Counted from the stretch's first letter, positions 6,806 to 17,661 are shown. The stretch: 22,282 bases of DNA from Verrucomicrobiota bacterium (GCA_023433275.1 JAEZDN010000068.1:1-22282), one strand, 5' to 3'. A program made the numbers and translations. The notes: a model not told the origin generated them from the sequence alone.

Positions 6806-8032
6806 TCAAACCCCCATCGCCGGCTTCCGCGGCCTCATGCCCACCGCTTCCCGGAGCCAGCTCCACGCCTTCCGCAATCCGACCTCACACGTGCCGGAAA
6901 TATGATAGGTGCGGGCAAACAACTCCTCATGCCCGAGATACCGCGGCGGCAACAAGAGCAGCGTGCGATTGGCATCCGTCTTGGGGTTGTGGCCGAGCAC
7001 TTCGGAATAGAACACGCCACAACCAACCACGAGTCCCTCCCGCGGCACCGGCACCTCGCGCTCCGGCAAGACCAGCCACGGCCGGAAGCGCAATACCAGC
7101 GCGCCATCCGCCCCCTGGTAAAGCCGTCCATAGGTGCGGGGCGGCACGCCCTCGAATTCCGCGCCGGTGAACAGCTTGTTGCCGTCAGCCAGCACCTGGA
7201 ACCGCTTGCGGCGCAGCGTGAAAAAATCCCAGCAAAACACCGACCCGCAGGTCATCAGCCGGAACGCCCACCCGGCCGTGAAATAGGCGATCACGATGAT
7301 CAGCACCGACAGCGTCGCGCCCACCACGGGGTCGATCCACGCGGTGGCGCTCACCAAGCCCAGCACCGCCGTCCGCGCGCCTTTCAGCGCGGCATCGATC
7401 GCTCCCCAAGGGCTGAGCAGGATCAGCACGTTGATCGCATGCGAGGTCAGCCACACGACCGCGAACACCGCGACCGACAACGGCACCATCAACAGGCTGA
7501 GCAACCACCCCATGTCGAACGCCGCCACCGGCAGCATCGCCAGCCCGGTCACATGAATTTCCCCCACGCCGTTGATCCCCGCCGAATCCATCAGCATCCT
7601 CGAACCAAAGGTGATGAGCGAGGGAATGACCGCACCGGCGGCCACGAGCCCGCTCGCCTTGTTCTCAATCGTCTCCAACACATCCAGCGGTTTCTTCCAG
7701 CCCGGGGGCAACGTGGCACCGGCCGCGTCCTTGAACGCCACCGCCGCCACCACGAGCAATCCCAGGAGCCAGAACGATGGCCGCGCAAACCACGGCAAGG
7801 CCTCCTTCTCCGCCGGCGTGTCAGCGCGAAAATATTGGTACGCCCCGACCGCGCTCACCCCGAGCAAAGGCGAGATCGCGATGCCTGTCACCTGCGTCGC
7901 CATCGCGGCCAGCTCGAGCCCGGGCGTCTTGCCCGACGCGGGCGCCGCCTTCGTCACGCCCTGCGCGAGCAGCGGCAGGCTCAACAACGTCAGGCAAAGC
8001 GCCAGGGCGACCAGGGGAGCGTAGCGTTTCAT
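6806..8032 (-). CDS. Multi-pass membrane protein with signal peptide, distantly DUF4126-like
   Basis: This 408-residue protein starts at ATG 8032, which begins a clean signal peptide (MKRYAPLVALALCLTLLSLPLLAQG, cut near 24); longer in-frame extensions run antisense through the methyltransferase gene and are rejected. Hydrophobic segments lie at about 47-65, 86-100, 126-143, 162-205 (probably two) and 222-258. A soluble C-terminal region (270-408) starts with the basic RRKRF and contains PRTYGRLYQGADGALVLRFRPWL and a Leu/Pro-rich core. The 44-140 portion (SPLLGVSAVGAY, LPWFARPSFWLLGLL, LDVLETIENKASGLVAAG) resembles the pattern of DUF4126 membrane proteins; this is impression only. It precedes the Pro/Ala-rich protein by 89 bases on the same strand, so co-transcription is possible. 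Function unknown. Confidence 0.8.
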   Translation of the reverse strand: MKRYAPLVALALCLTLLSLPLLAQGVTKAAPASGKTPGLELAAMATQVTGIAISPLLGVSAVGAYQYFRADTPAEKEALPWFARPSFWLLGLLVVAAVAFKDAAGATLPPGWKKPLDVLETIENKASGLVAAGAVIPSLITFGSRMLMDSAGINGVGEIHVTGLAMLPVAAFDMGWLLSLLMVPLSVAVFAVVWLTSHAINVLILLSPWGAIDAALKGARTAVLGLVSATAWIDPVVGATLSVLIIVIAYFTAGWAFRLMTCGSVFCWDFFTLRRKRFQVLADGNKLFTGAEFEGVPPRTYGRLYQGADGALVLRFRPWLVLPEREVPVPREGLVVGCGVFYSEVLGHNPKTDANRTLLLLPPRYLGHEELFARTYHISGTCEVGLRKAWSWLREAVGMRPRKPAMGV

Positions 8033-8164
8033 GCCGCGCAACCTAGCCGTGCTGCGCTTTTTGGAAAGCCCGCAAATCGGCCCCCCGCCACTCGCCCCCG
8101 CCCGGGCGCGTCGGCCGCCACTCCCGCGATTGCCATCCCCAGACCAGCCCTGTTTGCTCGCGCC

Positions 8165-8929
8165 GTGCCCCTCACGAAATCCGAGATCACCCGCCTGCGT
8201 TCCCTGCAGGAAAAGAAACACCGCGACGCGCTGGGCCTCTTCGTCGTCGAGGGCGAGAAAGTCGTGGGCGAACTCCTCGCCGCCGCCTTTCCCTTCGTGG
8301 AAATCTATGCGACCGGCAACGTGTCCCACGAACTGCGCCTCCAGCTCGATCCCGCCCGCACCGACCCCGCCGTCAAGCTGCTCGACGTGACTTCCCTCGA
8401 GATGGAACGCATCAGCCACTTTCCCACCCCGTCCACCGTGCTCGCCATCGGGCGCATCATGCGCCCGCCCCTGGCCGACGGTGCGCTCAACCAGGGTTTC
8501 ACCCTCGCGCTCGACGGGATCCAGGACCCGGGCAACGTCGGCACGCTTTTGCGCATCGCGGACTGGTTCGCCTTCGACCGGGTCGTCCTCTCCCCCGACA
8601 CCGCCGACCTCTTTTCCCAAAAGGCCATCAACGCGAGCATGGGTTCCTTCGCCCGCGTGACTTCCCATACCACGCCCCTCGCCCCCGCCCTGGCCGGCGT
8701 GACCGCACCGATCCTGGGCTGCGACCTTTCCGGCGAGAATGTGCATGCGCTCGAGCCGCTCCGGCACGCTGTCGTCGTCATCGGCAGCGAGGGCCGCGGG
8801 CTTTCCCCCGCCGTCGAGTCGCTGGTCACGCGCCGCGTTACCATTCCCAAGTTCGGCGGCGCGGAGTCGCTCAACGCCGCCGTCGCCGCCGCCATCGTGT
8901 GCGACAATCTCCGGCGGCTCGCGCCGTGA
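8165..8929 (+). CDS. TrmH/SpoU-family RNA 2'-O-methyltransferase
   Basis: This 254-residue SPOUT enzyme is predicted to methylate a ribose 2'-hydroxyl in rRNA or tRNA using S-adenosylmethionine. An N-terminal substrate-binding domain (about 5-100, with GLFVVEGEKVVGELL typical of the SpoU_sub_bind fold) precedes the knotted catalytic domain. The three SPOUT motifs are clear: LDGIQDPGNVGTLLRIADWF (116-135), VVIGSEGRGLSP (204-215) and IPKFGGAESLNAAVAAAIVCDNLRR (227-251). The GTG at 8165 (PLTKSEITRLRSLQ) is the sensible start; upstream in-frame sequence is low-complexity antisense of the neighbouring gene. It is divergent from the membrane protein gene at 8032 and converges on the propeller gene with only 8 bases between the stops. 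The target nucleotide is not predictable; RlmB/RsmB-like 23S targets are common in this family. Confidence 0.94.
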   Translation: MPLTKSEITRLRSLQEKKHRDALGLFVVEGEKVVGELLAAAFPFVEIYATGNVSHELRLQLDPARTDPAVKLLDVTSLEMERISHFPTPSTVLAIGRIMRPPLADGALNQGFTLALDGIQDPGNVGTLLRIADWFAFDRVVLSPDTADLFSQKAINASMGSFARVTSHTTPLAPALAGVTAPILGCDLSGENVHALEPLRHAVVVIGSEGRGLSPAVESLVTRRVTIPKFGGAESLNAAVAAAIVCDNLRRLAP

Positions 8930-8937
8930 TCACGGGA

Positions 8938-10713
8938 TCAGTCCAACCCGTGTGACGCCACGCGCTCGAGCGCGGTGAGTTCCGACTCCCGGATCGGCAC
9001 GCCGTAACCTTTCGGCGAGAACGTCACCCACCCCGATCCGGGGCGGGGATGAAACGCCTTCACGAACACGCTCGTCCGACCGTATTCATCCGTTGCGAGG
9101 GCGGTCGCACCCGACGCGGATTTCAGCGACGCGAACGTCGCCTTGAACCAAGCCGGCAGCCCCCAGTTGCGTCCGGTCTGCGTTGGCCGGCTGTAGTAGT
9201 TTCCGGAATCCTGGAAATCCACGAACTCCAGCCCGAGCAGGCGCGTCGCGACGCTGGGATCGTAAGCGAGGAACTGGCCTTTCTCATCAAACGTCACCAG
9301 GTTCGGCCGGCCCCAGGTCCAGACGACCTTCCCGCCCGCCTCCAGATATTTCCGCAACGGTCCCGCTGCCGGATCGGCGCCGACGACTTCCGGCGGAATC
9401 TGGGCGAAACCAAACACCACGACACTGGGCGCGCCGTCCGCCGTGCGCGCGTTCACCCAGTCCGCCAGCGCGGTGGCGGAATCGATCCATTGAAATGCAT
9501 GCGCCACCAAGTACGGCGCCAGCGCCTCATCGATCACGAATCCACGCAGCCCGGCGGGCACCGCGGCCGGAACATACACGGCCTTGTACGCGGTTGCGTG
9601 GCCCTCCGCTATCGCGAGCATCCGGCCGTCATCCGTGCCGAGATAAAGCACGCCGTCCGCCTGGACCGGCGAGGAATACAAATCGCTCCCGACGTCGTAC
9701 GTCCATTGCAGCTGGCCATCCCGCTTGCCCAGCTGACGAATTCGGCCATCGGCGCTGGCCCAGATGATTGCCTCCCCCATCACCAGACCTGTCGTGTAGG
9801 TGTGCGAACCGGCGTTGAACTCCCATCGCTGCGCACCGGTCGCGAGATCGAGCGCATTGATTTTGTTGTTGGTCGACCACCCCGCGTAAACCGCGCCGGC
9901 CTCGACGGTGGTCGACATCGCCCACGTCGAGTCGTACGCGAAGCTCCATTTCTTTTCCCCGGTGGTGGCATCGACCGCATAAACGTTGGCGTCACGCGAG
10001 CCGAAGACCAACAAGCCATCCTGATATGAGGGCCGCGTGAAGATGTCGCTGCGAATGAATCCCTGGCTCAGGTCATACCCCACGCCCGCCGTGGCAAACT
10101 TCCAGCGCAACGCGCCATGCGCGGCCGCCAGCGCATACACGTGGTCGTCTCCGCTCGGTTGATAAATCACGTCGCCAACGACCAGCGGCGCCGCGCGCAG
10201 GCTGTCGCCGGTTTCAAACTTCCATCGTTCGGCACCGGTCCGGAGATCCAACGCATACAGATGGCCGTCCCCCGACGGCACCAACACCTGGTCGCCATCC
10301 ACGACCGGCGGGGCCGTGAAGAAATTCCACTCCGTCGGCGTCGGCAGTGTGGGCTTCATCCGAAAGCTCCATCGCGACGTACCATCGGCCCGATCAAGCG
10401 CGTGCACCATCTCACCGCGCCCGGCCACGATCACGAGGTCATCCGCCACGGCGGGCGCGCCCGCGATCGCGCCGCCAATCTGGAATTTCCATCGGAACGT
10501 GCCGTCGGCCCGATCGACGGCGTAGAGAAATCCATCCGCGCTGCCAAAATAAAGGGCGTCGCCGGCGATCGTCGCGGATCCGCGGATCGGTCCCTCGGTT
10601 TGAAAGACCCATTGCACGCGGGGATGCGAGATGGCCGCGACGCCGGGACTGACGAGGAACAGGCCCGCCAGCAGGACGGCGGGTAACATACGGTGACAGG
10701 GGGATCGTTTCAT
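8938..10713 (-). CDS. Exported PQQ-like beta-propeller protein with extra C-terminal domain
   Basis: This 591-residue protein has an N-terminal signal peptide (1-27, ending GVAA). Eight blade-closing Trp residues at 35, 75, 115, 164, 204, 256, 297 and 337, mostly in DGTxRW/TGAxRW contexts, define an eight-bladed PQQ-like (quinoprotein) propeller over about 30-370. Each blade carries the alternating V.gD.lyvgs.dG.lyAlD pattern. No dehydrogenase cofactor motifs are evident, so a binding or scaffold role (as in BamB) is as likely as catalysis. A distinct domain follows (about 375-591): YKAVYVPAAVPAGL, WVNARTADGAPSVVVFG, LRKYLEAGGKVVWTWGRPNL and a C-terminal GSGWVTFSPKGYG, suggestive of a class I amidotransferase-like/ThuA-like fold used in many extracellular bacterial proteins. 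It is divergent from the hydrolase gene (127-base gap). Confidence 0.85.
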   Translation of the reverse strand: MKRSPCHRMLPAVLLAGLFLVSPGVAAISHPRVQWVFQTEGPIRGSATIAGDALYFGSADGFLYAVDRADGTFRWKFQIGGAIAGAPAVADDLVIVAGRGEMVHALDRADGTSRWSFRMKPTLPTPTEWNFFTAPPVVDGDQVLVPSGDGHLYALDLRTGAERWKFETGDSLRAAPLVVGDVIYQPSGDDHVYALAAAHGALRWKFATAGVGYDLSQGFIRSDIFTRPSYQDGLLVFGSRDANVYAVDATTGEKKWSFAYDSTWAMSTTVEAGAVYAGWSTNNKINALDLATGAQRWEFNAGSHTYTTGLVMGEAIIWASADGRIRQLGKRDGQLQWTYDVGSDLYSSPVQADGVLYLGTDDGRMLAIAEGHATAYKAVYVPAAVPAGLRGFVIDEALAPYLVAHAFQWIDSATALADWVNARTADGAPSVVVFGFAQIPPEVVGADPAAGPLRKYLEAGGKVVWTWGRPNLVTFDEKGQFLAYDPSVATRLLGLEFVDFQDSGNYYSRPTQTGRNWGLPAWFKATFASLKSASGATALATDEYGRTSVFVKAFHPRPGSGWVTFSPKGYGVPIRESELTALERVASHGLD

Positions 10714-10840
10714 GGGCTTGACCGTTTAACCCCGCGAACCGCCGCACTCCTTCACCTCGTTGTCTCGCCACCTGGCCCACGATTCCCCCCTTCCGTCGCA
10801 GAAAGTTTGTACCCCTTCCGGCCGGCGACAGAATCATCGC

Positions 10841-11710
10841 GTGAAACACCTTCTCCTGTTGCTCGGTGCCATCGCGTCGCTCCATGCGGCCGCAGCTACG
10901 CCGTTTGACCCCACCCTCTTTGACTACGATCGCTCGGCGCCCCTGAACGTGCAGGAGAATGGCCGCGAAGTCCGCGGCGACGCCGTCGTGGTTGACCTGA
11001 CGTTCACGCCGGCGGGCCGGCCGGTGGACGCCTACCTCGTCACGCCCGCCTCGGCGACCGGTCCGCACGCTGCCATCCTGTTCGCCCACTGGCTCGGCGA
11101 ACCGGCCACGACCAATCGCACGCAATTTCTCGAGGAGGGCGTGGCCCTCGCCGGCCGCGGCGTCGTGTCGCTCCTCGTCGAGGGCATGTGGGCGGAACCG
11201 GGTTGGTATAAGAATCGCATCCCCGAGGAGGACCATGCCCACGCCGTGCGCCAGGTGATCGAACTGCGGCGCGCCATGGACCTGCTCCTCCAGCAACCCA
11301 ACATCGATCCGCGACGCGTGGGCTTCGTCGGCCACGACTTCGGCGCCATGTACGGCATGATGGCCGAGGCCCTCGATCGGCGCGCCCGGACCTGCGTCTT
11401 CATGGCGCCCACGCCCCATTTCGTGGACTGGTTTCTCTTCCGCCAGCAGCCCAGGGACCGGGCGTCGTATGAGGCCCAACTCGCCACCATTGATCCCGTC
11501 CGGTTCGTGGGCACGCTGTCCCCCGCGTCGGTGTTCTTCCAATTCGCCAGCCGTGACTTCTACGTTACCGCCGAGGAAGCCGCGGAGTTCTACGCCGCCG
11601 CCCGTCCCCGCAAGCACCAGGCCACCTACGACGCCGAGCACGACCTCGGCTCCCGCGAAGTCGCCGCCGACCGCCTCGCCTGGCTGGCGCGCGAACTGGA
11701 ATTGGAATGA
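10841..11710 (+). CDS. Exported alpha/beta hydrolase (dienelactone hydrolase-like)
   Basis: This 289-residue protein uses GTG 10841, which gives a short signal peptide (KHLLLLLGAIASLHAAAA, 2-19). The fold begins near VDLTFTPAGRPVDAYLVTP (51-69), with the oxyanion-region strand AAILFAHW (77-84). The nucleophile elbow is GFVGHDFGAMYG (161-172), so the expected Ser is Asp166. Asp239 (SRDFY) and His267 (AEHDL) are in place for the other two triad members. Asp at the elbow is normal in epoxide hydrolases and haloalkane dehalogenases (HDWG motif) but unusual in this dienelactone-hydrolase-like context. It could therefore form an alkyl-enzyme type ester or be a diverged non-canonical member. Substrate unknown. 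A GCAG-type hairpin begins five bases after its stop. Confidence 0.87.
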   Translation: MKHLLLLLGAIASLHAAAATPFDPTLFDYDRSAPLNVQENGREVRGDAVVVDLTFTPAGRPVDAYLVTPASATGPHAAILFAHWLGEPATTNRTQFLEEGVALAGRGVVSLLVEGMWAEPGWYKNRIPEEDHAHAVRQVIELRRAMDLLLQQPNIDPRRVGFVGHDFGAMYGMMAEALDRRARTCVFMAPTPHFVDWFLFRQQPRDRASYEAQLATIDPVRFVGTLSPASVFFQFASRDFYVTAEEAAEFYAAARPRKHQATYDAEHDLGSREVAADRLAWLARELELE

Positions 11711-11714
11711 TTCC

Positions 11715-11738
11715 GCAGGGGCCGGGCTCGCTCGGTCC
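11715..11738 (+). repeat. GTAG-family REP-like hairpin (GCAG variant)
   Basis: Head GCAGGGGC is followed by CGGGC, TC and GCTCGGTCC. It differs at two positions from the copy at 18442. It begins five bases after the hydrolase stop and could serve as a transcription end signal. The rest of the 207-base convergent gap (to 11917) shows no gene. Confidence 0.6.
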
Positions 11739-11917
11739 TCGCCGGCCTCCGCTTCGGATTTCTGGTTATCTGACTCTCGCTGACGCTTTCGAATGCGCAG
11801 GGCGTTGCGTGCGTTGGCGAAAATCAGGCCCGGCCCTAACCCGAACCGGCTTCCCCGAGGCGTCGGCCGCTCCCCGCCCTCGATCACCGGCATCCCGGCC
11901 GGATCGGGGAACCCGGC

Positions 11918-13756
11918 TCATAGCTTTTGCTGCGCGATCCACGCGCGGACGTTTTCCTCCAGCAGGTTCAGCGGCAGCGCGCCGTTCTTCAGCACCAGGT
12001 CATGGTAGGTCCGCAGGTCGAACTTGTCGCCCAGCTCCCGCTTCGCGAGTTCGCGCAGATCGAGGATTCGAATCATCCCGATCTTGTACGAACAGGCCTG
12101 GCCGGGCCAGACGATGTAGCGGTTGGTCTCGGAAAACAGCTCGCGCTCCGGCGTCGCCGCATTGGCGCGGAAATAATCCATAACCTGCGCCCGCGTCCAT
12201 TTCTTCGCGTGGATGCCCGTGTCGACCACCAGGCGCACGGCACGCAACAGTTCGTCGGACAACCGGCCGAAATCCTGGTAGGGATCCTGGTAGAACCCGA
12301 ACTCCTTCGGAAAATACTCCGCGTACAACCCCCAGCCTTCGGCGTAGGCGGTGTAACCGCCGAATTTCCGGAATTTCGGCATGTTTTCCAGCTCCTGCGC
12401 GATGGCGATCTGCATGTGGTGCCCGGGAATCGCCTCATGGTGCGCCAGCGTTTCCATTTCCCAGATCGCCTGCGCCCTCATGTCGATCGTGTTGATGTAA
12501 TAGATGCCGGGCCGCGTTCCATCCGGTGACGGCTGGTTGTAGAACGCGTTGGACGAGCCGCGTTCGCGGAATGGTTCGACTTTCTTCACCTCGAGGGGCG
12601 CGCGCGGGAACACCGTGAAGAACTCCGGCAGTCGGGCGCGCATCCGGTCGATGATCTCGTTCGCCCCCTTCATGTACGCCTCCTTCCCCTCCTCCGTCTG
12701 CGGGTAATAGAACTGCGGATCGTTCTTCATGAACTTCAGGAACGCCGCCAGGTCGCCCTTGAAGCCGACCTGCTCCTTGATCGCCGTCATGCCGGCATGG
12801 ATCCGGGCCACCTCACGCAACCCGAGCTCGTGAATCTCCTCGGCCGTGAGCGCCGTGGTCGTGTGCTGGCGCAGGGCGAAGCTGTAATAATCCCGGCCCT
12901 CGGGGAGCTTCCACACCCCGTCCTCATCGGTCGCCCGGTCTTCCATCGCCTCAAACAGGGCGATCAACTTCTCATACGCGGGACGCACCGCCTCGAGCAG
13001 CGCCGCCTTCCCCTCCGCCACCAGCGCGGCCCTGGCCGCGTCGTCGATGCCCGGCAACGCGCTCACCTTGCTCGTGAAATCCTCGAACAACGGGCTGCGT
13101 TTTTCCTGCTCGTCGAACGGCGCGCCACTGAGGATCTCCCGGCAAGACTCGATCAACATGGGATACACAAACCGGGGTGGCAGGATGCCACGAGCCGCCT
13201 GGGCTTCCGCGCGCGCCATCAATGGCTCGAACATCGCGGGCATCGCGCGAAGGCGCGTCACGTAGGCGCGGGCATCCGCGACCTCGTCCACCGCATGAAA
13301 GTTGATGAGGAAAGCCGCCGCGTCCGCGTGCAGGCCGTCCATCTGGGTGAACACATAGCCATGGTTGCGCCACTTCCACGCCTCGATGGCCTGCTCCGCC
13401 TGCGCGACAAACAGGCGATGACTCATGCGCGTCTGCTCATCCAGCAGGTCGAAATCGATCGTGCTCTGAAGCTCGGCGAGCTCACGGACCGTGATCGCCA
13501 GCTCCCGCACCCGGTTGGCCTCCGAGAAATCGTCCCACTTGTCCTGGTCCTTCTTGATGCCGAGATAGCCCTGTGAGATCGGGCTGCGATCCACGCTCGC
13601 GTCAAAGACGCGGTCGAAAAACGCATTCGCGCGGGCCGACTCGGCCGCCACGCGCTCGGCCATGACGGCATCCTTGGTGATGGCCGACGAGGCCGCCAGG
13701 TTCAGGGCGAGCACGCCTGCCAGCGCCGTGCTCTTGCAGAGGAAACGGAATTTCAT
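11918..13756 (-). CDS. Exported DUF885-family putative zinc metallopeptidase
   Basis: This 612-residue protein starts at ATG 13756, which gives a plausible signal peptide (MKFRFLCKSTALAGVLALNLAASSA, 1-25); the longer in-frame extension reads through intergenic hairpins. The body is largely helical. The DUF885 signature HHEAIPGHHMQ (439-449) supplies zinc ligands H440 and H446/H447 and catalytic E441, and YAEGWGLYAE (471-480) supplies the downstream Glu ligand. The YNQPSPDGTRPGIYYINT block (406-423) before it is also conserved in the family. Length matches the usual 560-620. Such proteins are periplasmic or secreted and are thought to be peptidases, with little biochemistry published. It lies downstream of the Gfo/Idh gene on the same strand, separated by 170 bases rich in hairpins, which may uncouple the two. 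Confidence 0.92.
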   Translation of the reverse strand: MKFRFLCKSTALAGVLALNLAASSAITKDAVMAERVAAESARANAFFDRVFDASVDRSPISQGYLGIKKDQDKWDDFSEANRVRELAITVRELAELQSTIDFDLLDEQTRMSHRLFVAQAEQAIEAWKWRNHGYVFTQMDGLHADAAAFLINFHAVDEVADARAYVTRLRAMPAMFEPLMARAEAQAARGILPPRFVYPMLIESCREILSGAPFDEQEKRSPLFEDFTSKVSALPGIDDAARAALVAEGKAALLEAVRPAYEKLIALFEAMEDRATDEDGVWKLPEGRDYYSFALRQHTTTALTAEEIHELGLREVARIHAGMTAIKEQVGFKGDLAAFLKFMKNDPQFYYPQTEEGKEAYMKGANEIIDRMRARLPEFFTVFPRAPLEVKKVEPFRERGSSNAFYNQPSPDGTRPGIYYINTIDMRAQAIWEMETLAHHEAIPGHHMQIAIAQELENMPKFRKFGGYTAYAEGWGLYAEYFPKEFGFYQDPYQDFGRLSDELLRAVRLVVDTGIHAKKWTRAQVMDYFRANAATPERELFSETNRYIVWPGQACSYKIGMIRILDLRELAKRELGDKFDLRTYHDLVLKNGALPLNLLEENVRAWIAQQKL

Positions 13757-13784
13757 TTCCGCCGAATCTGGCCCGCGCTCGCCC

Positions 13785-13826
13785 CGTCGCAAGCCCGCTG
13801 CGACGAACGGTCGCCCGACCGGGCGA
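13785..13826. other. Pair of hairpins upstream of the DUF885 gene
   Basis: CGTCGCA (13785-13791) pairs with TGCGACG (13799-13805), and TCGCCC (13811-13816) pairs with GGGCGA (13821-13826). They sit 29 to 70 bases upstream of the DUF885 start, together with the GGAG-type repeat at 13883. They could shape the mRNA leader. Confidence 0.4.
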
Positions 13827-13882
13827 GCGGCCGCCTCTTGGCGCATTCCAGTCATTACCCGCCGGACTTGCGAACGCCCCAC

Positions 13883-13908
13883 TTGGAGCGCGGGCGACCT
13901 CGCCCGCG
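13883..13908 (+). repeat. GGAG-family hairpin repeat, copy 1
   Basis: Head TTGGAG, arms CGCGGGC/GCCCGCG, loop GACCTC. It is 26 nt long and begins 18 bases before the left end of the Gfo/Idh gene, thus just after its stop on the minus strand. See the family description under findings. Confidence 0.75.
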
Positions 13909-13926
13909 TCCGTCGTCTCCCTGCTG

Positions 13927-14949
13927 TCAGGGATACGTCACACCCACCGCCGCCAGCCACCGGTCCAATACTCGCGCCGTTCCCAGCGTGTCCGCATGCG
14001 TCGCCAGCGGCACCTCCCGCTCACCGCGCTCCAGCGCCTCGGCAAATGCGTCGGCTTCGTACGCATACAGCCCAACCCCGGGACTGCGAATGACCAGCGG
14101 CTCGGGCGCGGCACCGCGGCGGTGCAGGACGATCGTCTCGTCCTGGCCCAGCAACCCGGGCACGAACGGCTGCGGCACGTCAATCCATCCGGTGGTGCCG
14201 TAAATCTGCACCGAATTGTCATTGAGCATCGTCGCCCCGCACGAGAGCTCCGCCACGATGCCCCCGTCAAATTTCGCCACCGCGGTGGCAAAGTCATCCG
14301 TGCCCATCTCCGGCCGCACATGGCCGGTGCCATGAAACTCGACCGGCTCGACAAACTCCTTCCCCTGCACCGCCCCGGCAATGTGCCGCGAATACGTCAC
14401 GGGATAACATCCCAGATCGAGAATCGTGCCACCCCCGAGCGACTTCTTGAACATCCGGTGCTCGGGATTGAAATCCATCTGGATGTTGAACGAGGCCCGG
14501 ATCAACCGGACCTCGCCGATCGCCCCGCTCCGCACCCATTCGACCACCTTTCGCGTCTGCGGGTGGAAACGGTACATGTACGCCTCCATGAGCAGGACGT
14601 TGTGCTGCTTCGCCGCCGCCAGGACCCGCTCGGTGTCCGCCAGGCTCAGCGTGAGCGGCTTCTCACACAGGATGTGCTTCCCCGCGGCCGCCGCCTTGAT
14701 CGCCCACTCCGCATGCCACGGGTGCGGCGTGCCAATATACACCGCCTCCACGGCGGGATCGGCCAGCAACGCATCGTAGCTCCCATGCGCATTGGCCCCG
14801 CCGAAATCCGCGGCGAACTTCTGCGCATCCGCCAGGCTCCGCGCCCCCACGGCCGCCAATTCGCCGGTTCGGGATTGCCGCAGGTCCGTGACAAACTTCC
14901 TCGCGATCCAACCCGTGGTCATGATGCCCCAGCTCAGTTTCTTGGCCAT
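13927..14949 (-). CDS. Gfo/Idh/MocA-family NAD(P)-dependent oxidoreductase
   Basis: This 340-residue soluble dehydrogenase belongs to the sugar/inositol dehydrogenase superfamily. The Rossmann N-terminus is KLSWGIMTTGWIARKF (4-19), where G8 and G13 take the dinucleotide-loop positions, followed by VEAVYIGTPHPWHAEW (67-82) and the catalytic-Lys motif CEKPLTL (95-101, K97). The C-terminal alpha/beta domain begins with LMEAYMYRFHPQTRKV (120-135), close to dimeric dihydrodiol dehydrogenase-like members, and has the GGGTILDLGCYPV block (172-184). ATG 14949 is chosen because MAKKLSWGI fits the family start. ATG 14997 has a better upstream purine run (GGAGAGGG) but would add 16 unusual residues. The substrate is probably a cyclic polyol or sugar. 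It is divergent from tex. Confidence 0.92.
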   Translation of the reverse strand: MAKKLSWGIMTTGWIARKFVTDLRQSRTGELAAVGARSLADAQKFAADFGGANAHGSYDALLADPAVEAVYIGTPHPWHAEWAIKAAAAGKHILCEKPLTLSLADTERVLAAAKQHNVLLMEAYMYRFHPQTRKVVEWVRSGAIGEVRLIRASFNIQMDFNPEHRMFKKSLGGGTILDLGCYPVTYSRHIAGAVQGKEFVEPVEFHGTGHVRPEMGTDDFATAVAKFDGGIVAELSCGATMLNDNSVQIYGTTGWIDVPQPFVPGLLGQDETIVLHRRGAAPEPLVIRSPGVGLYAYEADAFAEALERGEREVPLATHADTLGTARVLDRWLAAVGVTYP

Positions 14950-15053
14950 GGCGAAAACCACGGCAGGAATACGCCAAAGGTCCAGACTCCAAATCATCAA
15001 CCCTCTCCGCCGATCCCCGCGGTCGCGGCCCCCACTCAGGATTCCAGCACATG

Positions 15054-15093
15054 TTTCTCCGTGAATTCTGTGCCCCCTCCGTGTTCTCCGTGA
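15054..15093 (+). repeat. CCGTG/CTGTG short periodic repeat upstream of tex
   Basis: Four CTCCGTG/TTCTGTG units spaced roughly 9-12 bases apart lie in the 256-base divergent gap between the Gfo/Idh gene and tex. A related tract with TCTGTG units is found just after tex (17611-17646). No gene is seen in the gap. Confidence 0.55.
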
Positions 15094-15205
15094 CGAAACC
15101 AATTATTCAACTTCCCGCCCATTATCCTCATTCGAATTTCTTCCCCATCCGCCATTTCCCGATTGCAGGCCGCTTCCCGCCCGTTCCACTCGGCGGTTTT
15201 CCACG

Positions 15206-17563
<2,358 letters not shown>

Positions 17564-17610
17564 CTGGATGGTGAATGCAAACCGCGAGCTCTTAACCGCT
17601 GTAAGCCATT

Positions 17611-17646
17611 CTGCTTTGTGTTCATCTGTGTCGATCTGTGGTAATT
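17611..17646 (+). repeat. 10-bp periodic CTGTG repeat downstream of tex
   Basis: Three units, TTTGTGTTCA, TCTGTGTCGA and TCTGTGGTAA, repeat at exactly 10-base spacing from 17615. It lies 48 bases after the tex stop in the tex-hpf gap, ahead of the heptamer array. Confidence 0.6.
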
Positions 17647-17661
17647 CCCACCGAATTATTC

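Noticed and set aside
6299..8164. Long N-terminal extension of the methyltransferase frame
   Set aside because: It is the antisense of two minus-strand genes; the TrmH-type protein starts sensibly at GTG 8165.
8033..8164. tRNA or small RNA gene in the intergenic gaps
   Set aside because: No cloverleaf or T-loop consensus was recognised here or in the other gaps.
8033..8767. N-terminal extension of the 408-residue membrane protein
   Set aside because: It is antisense to the methyltransferase; a clean signal peptide begins at 8032.
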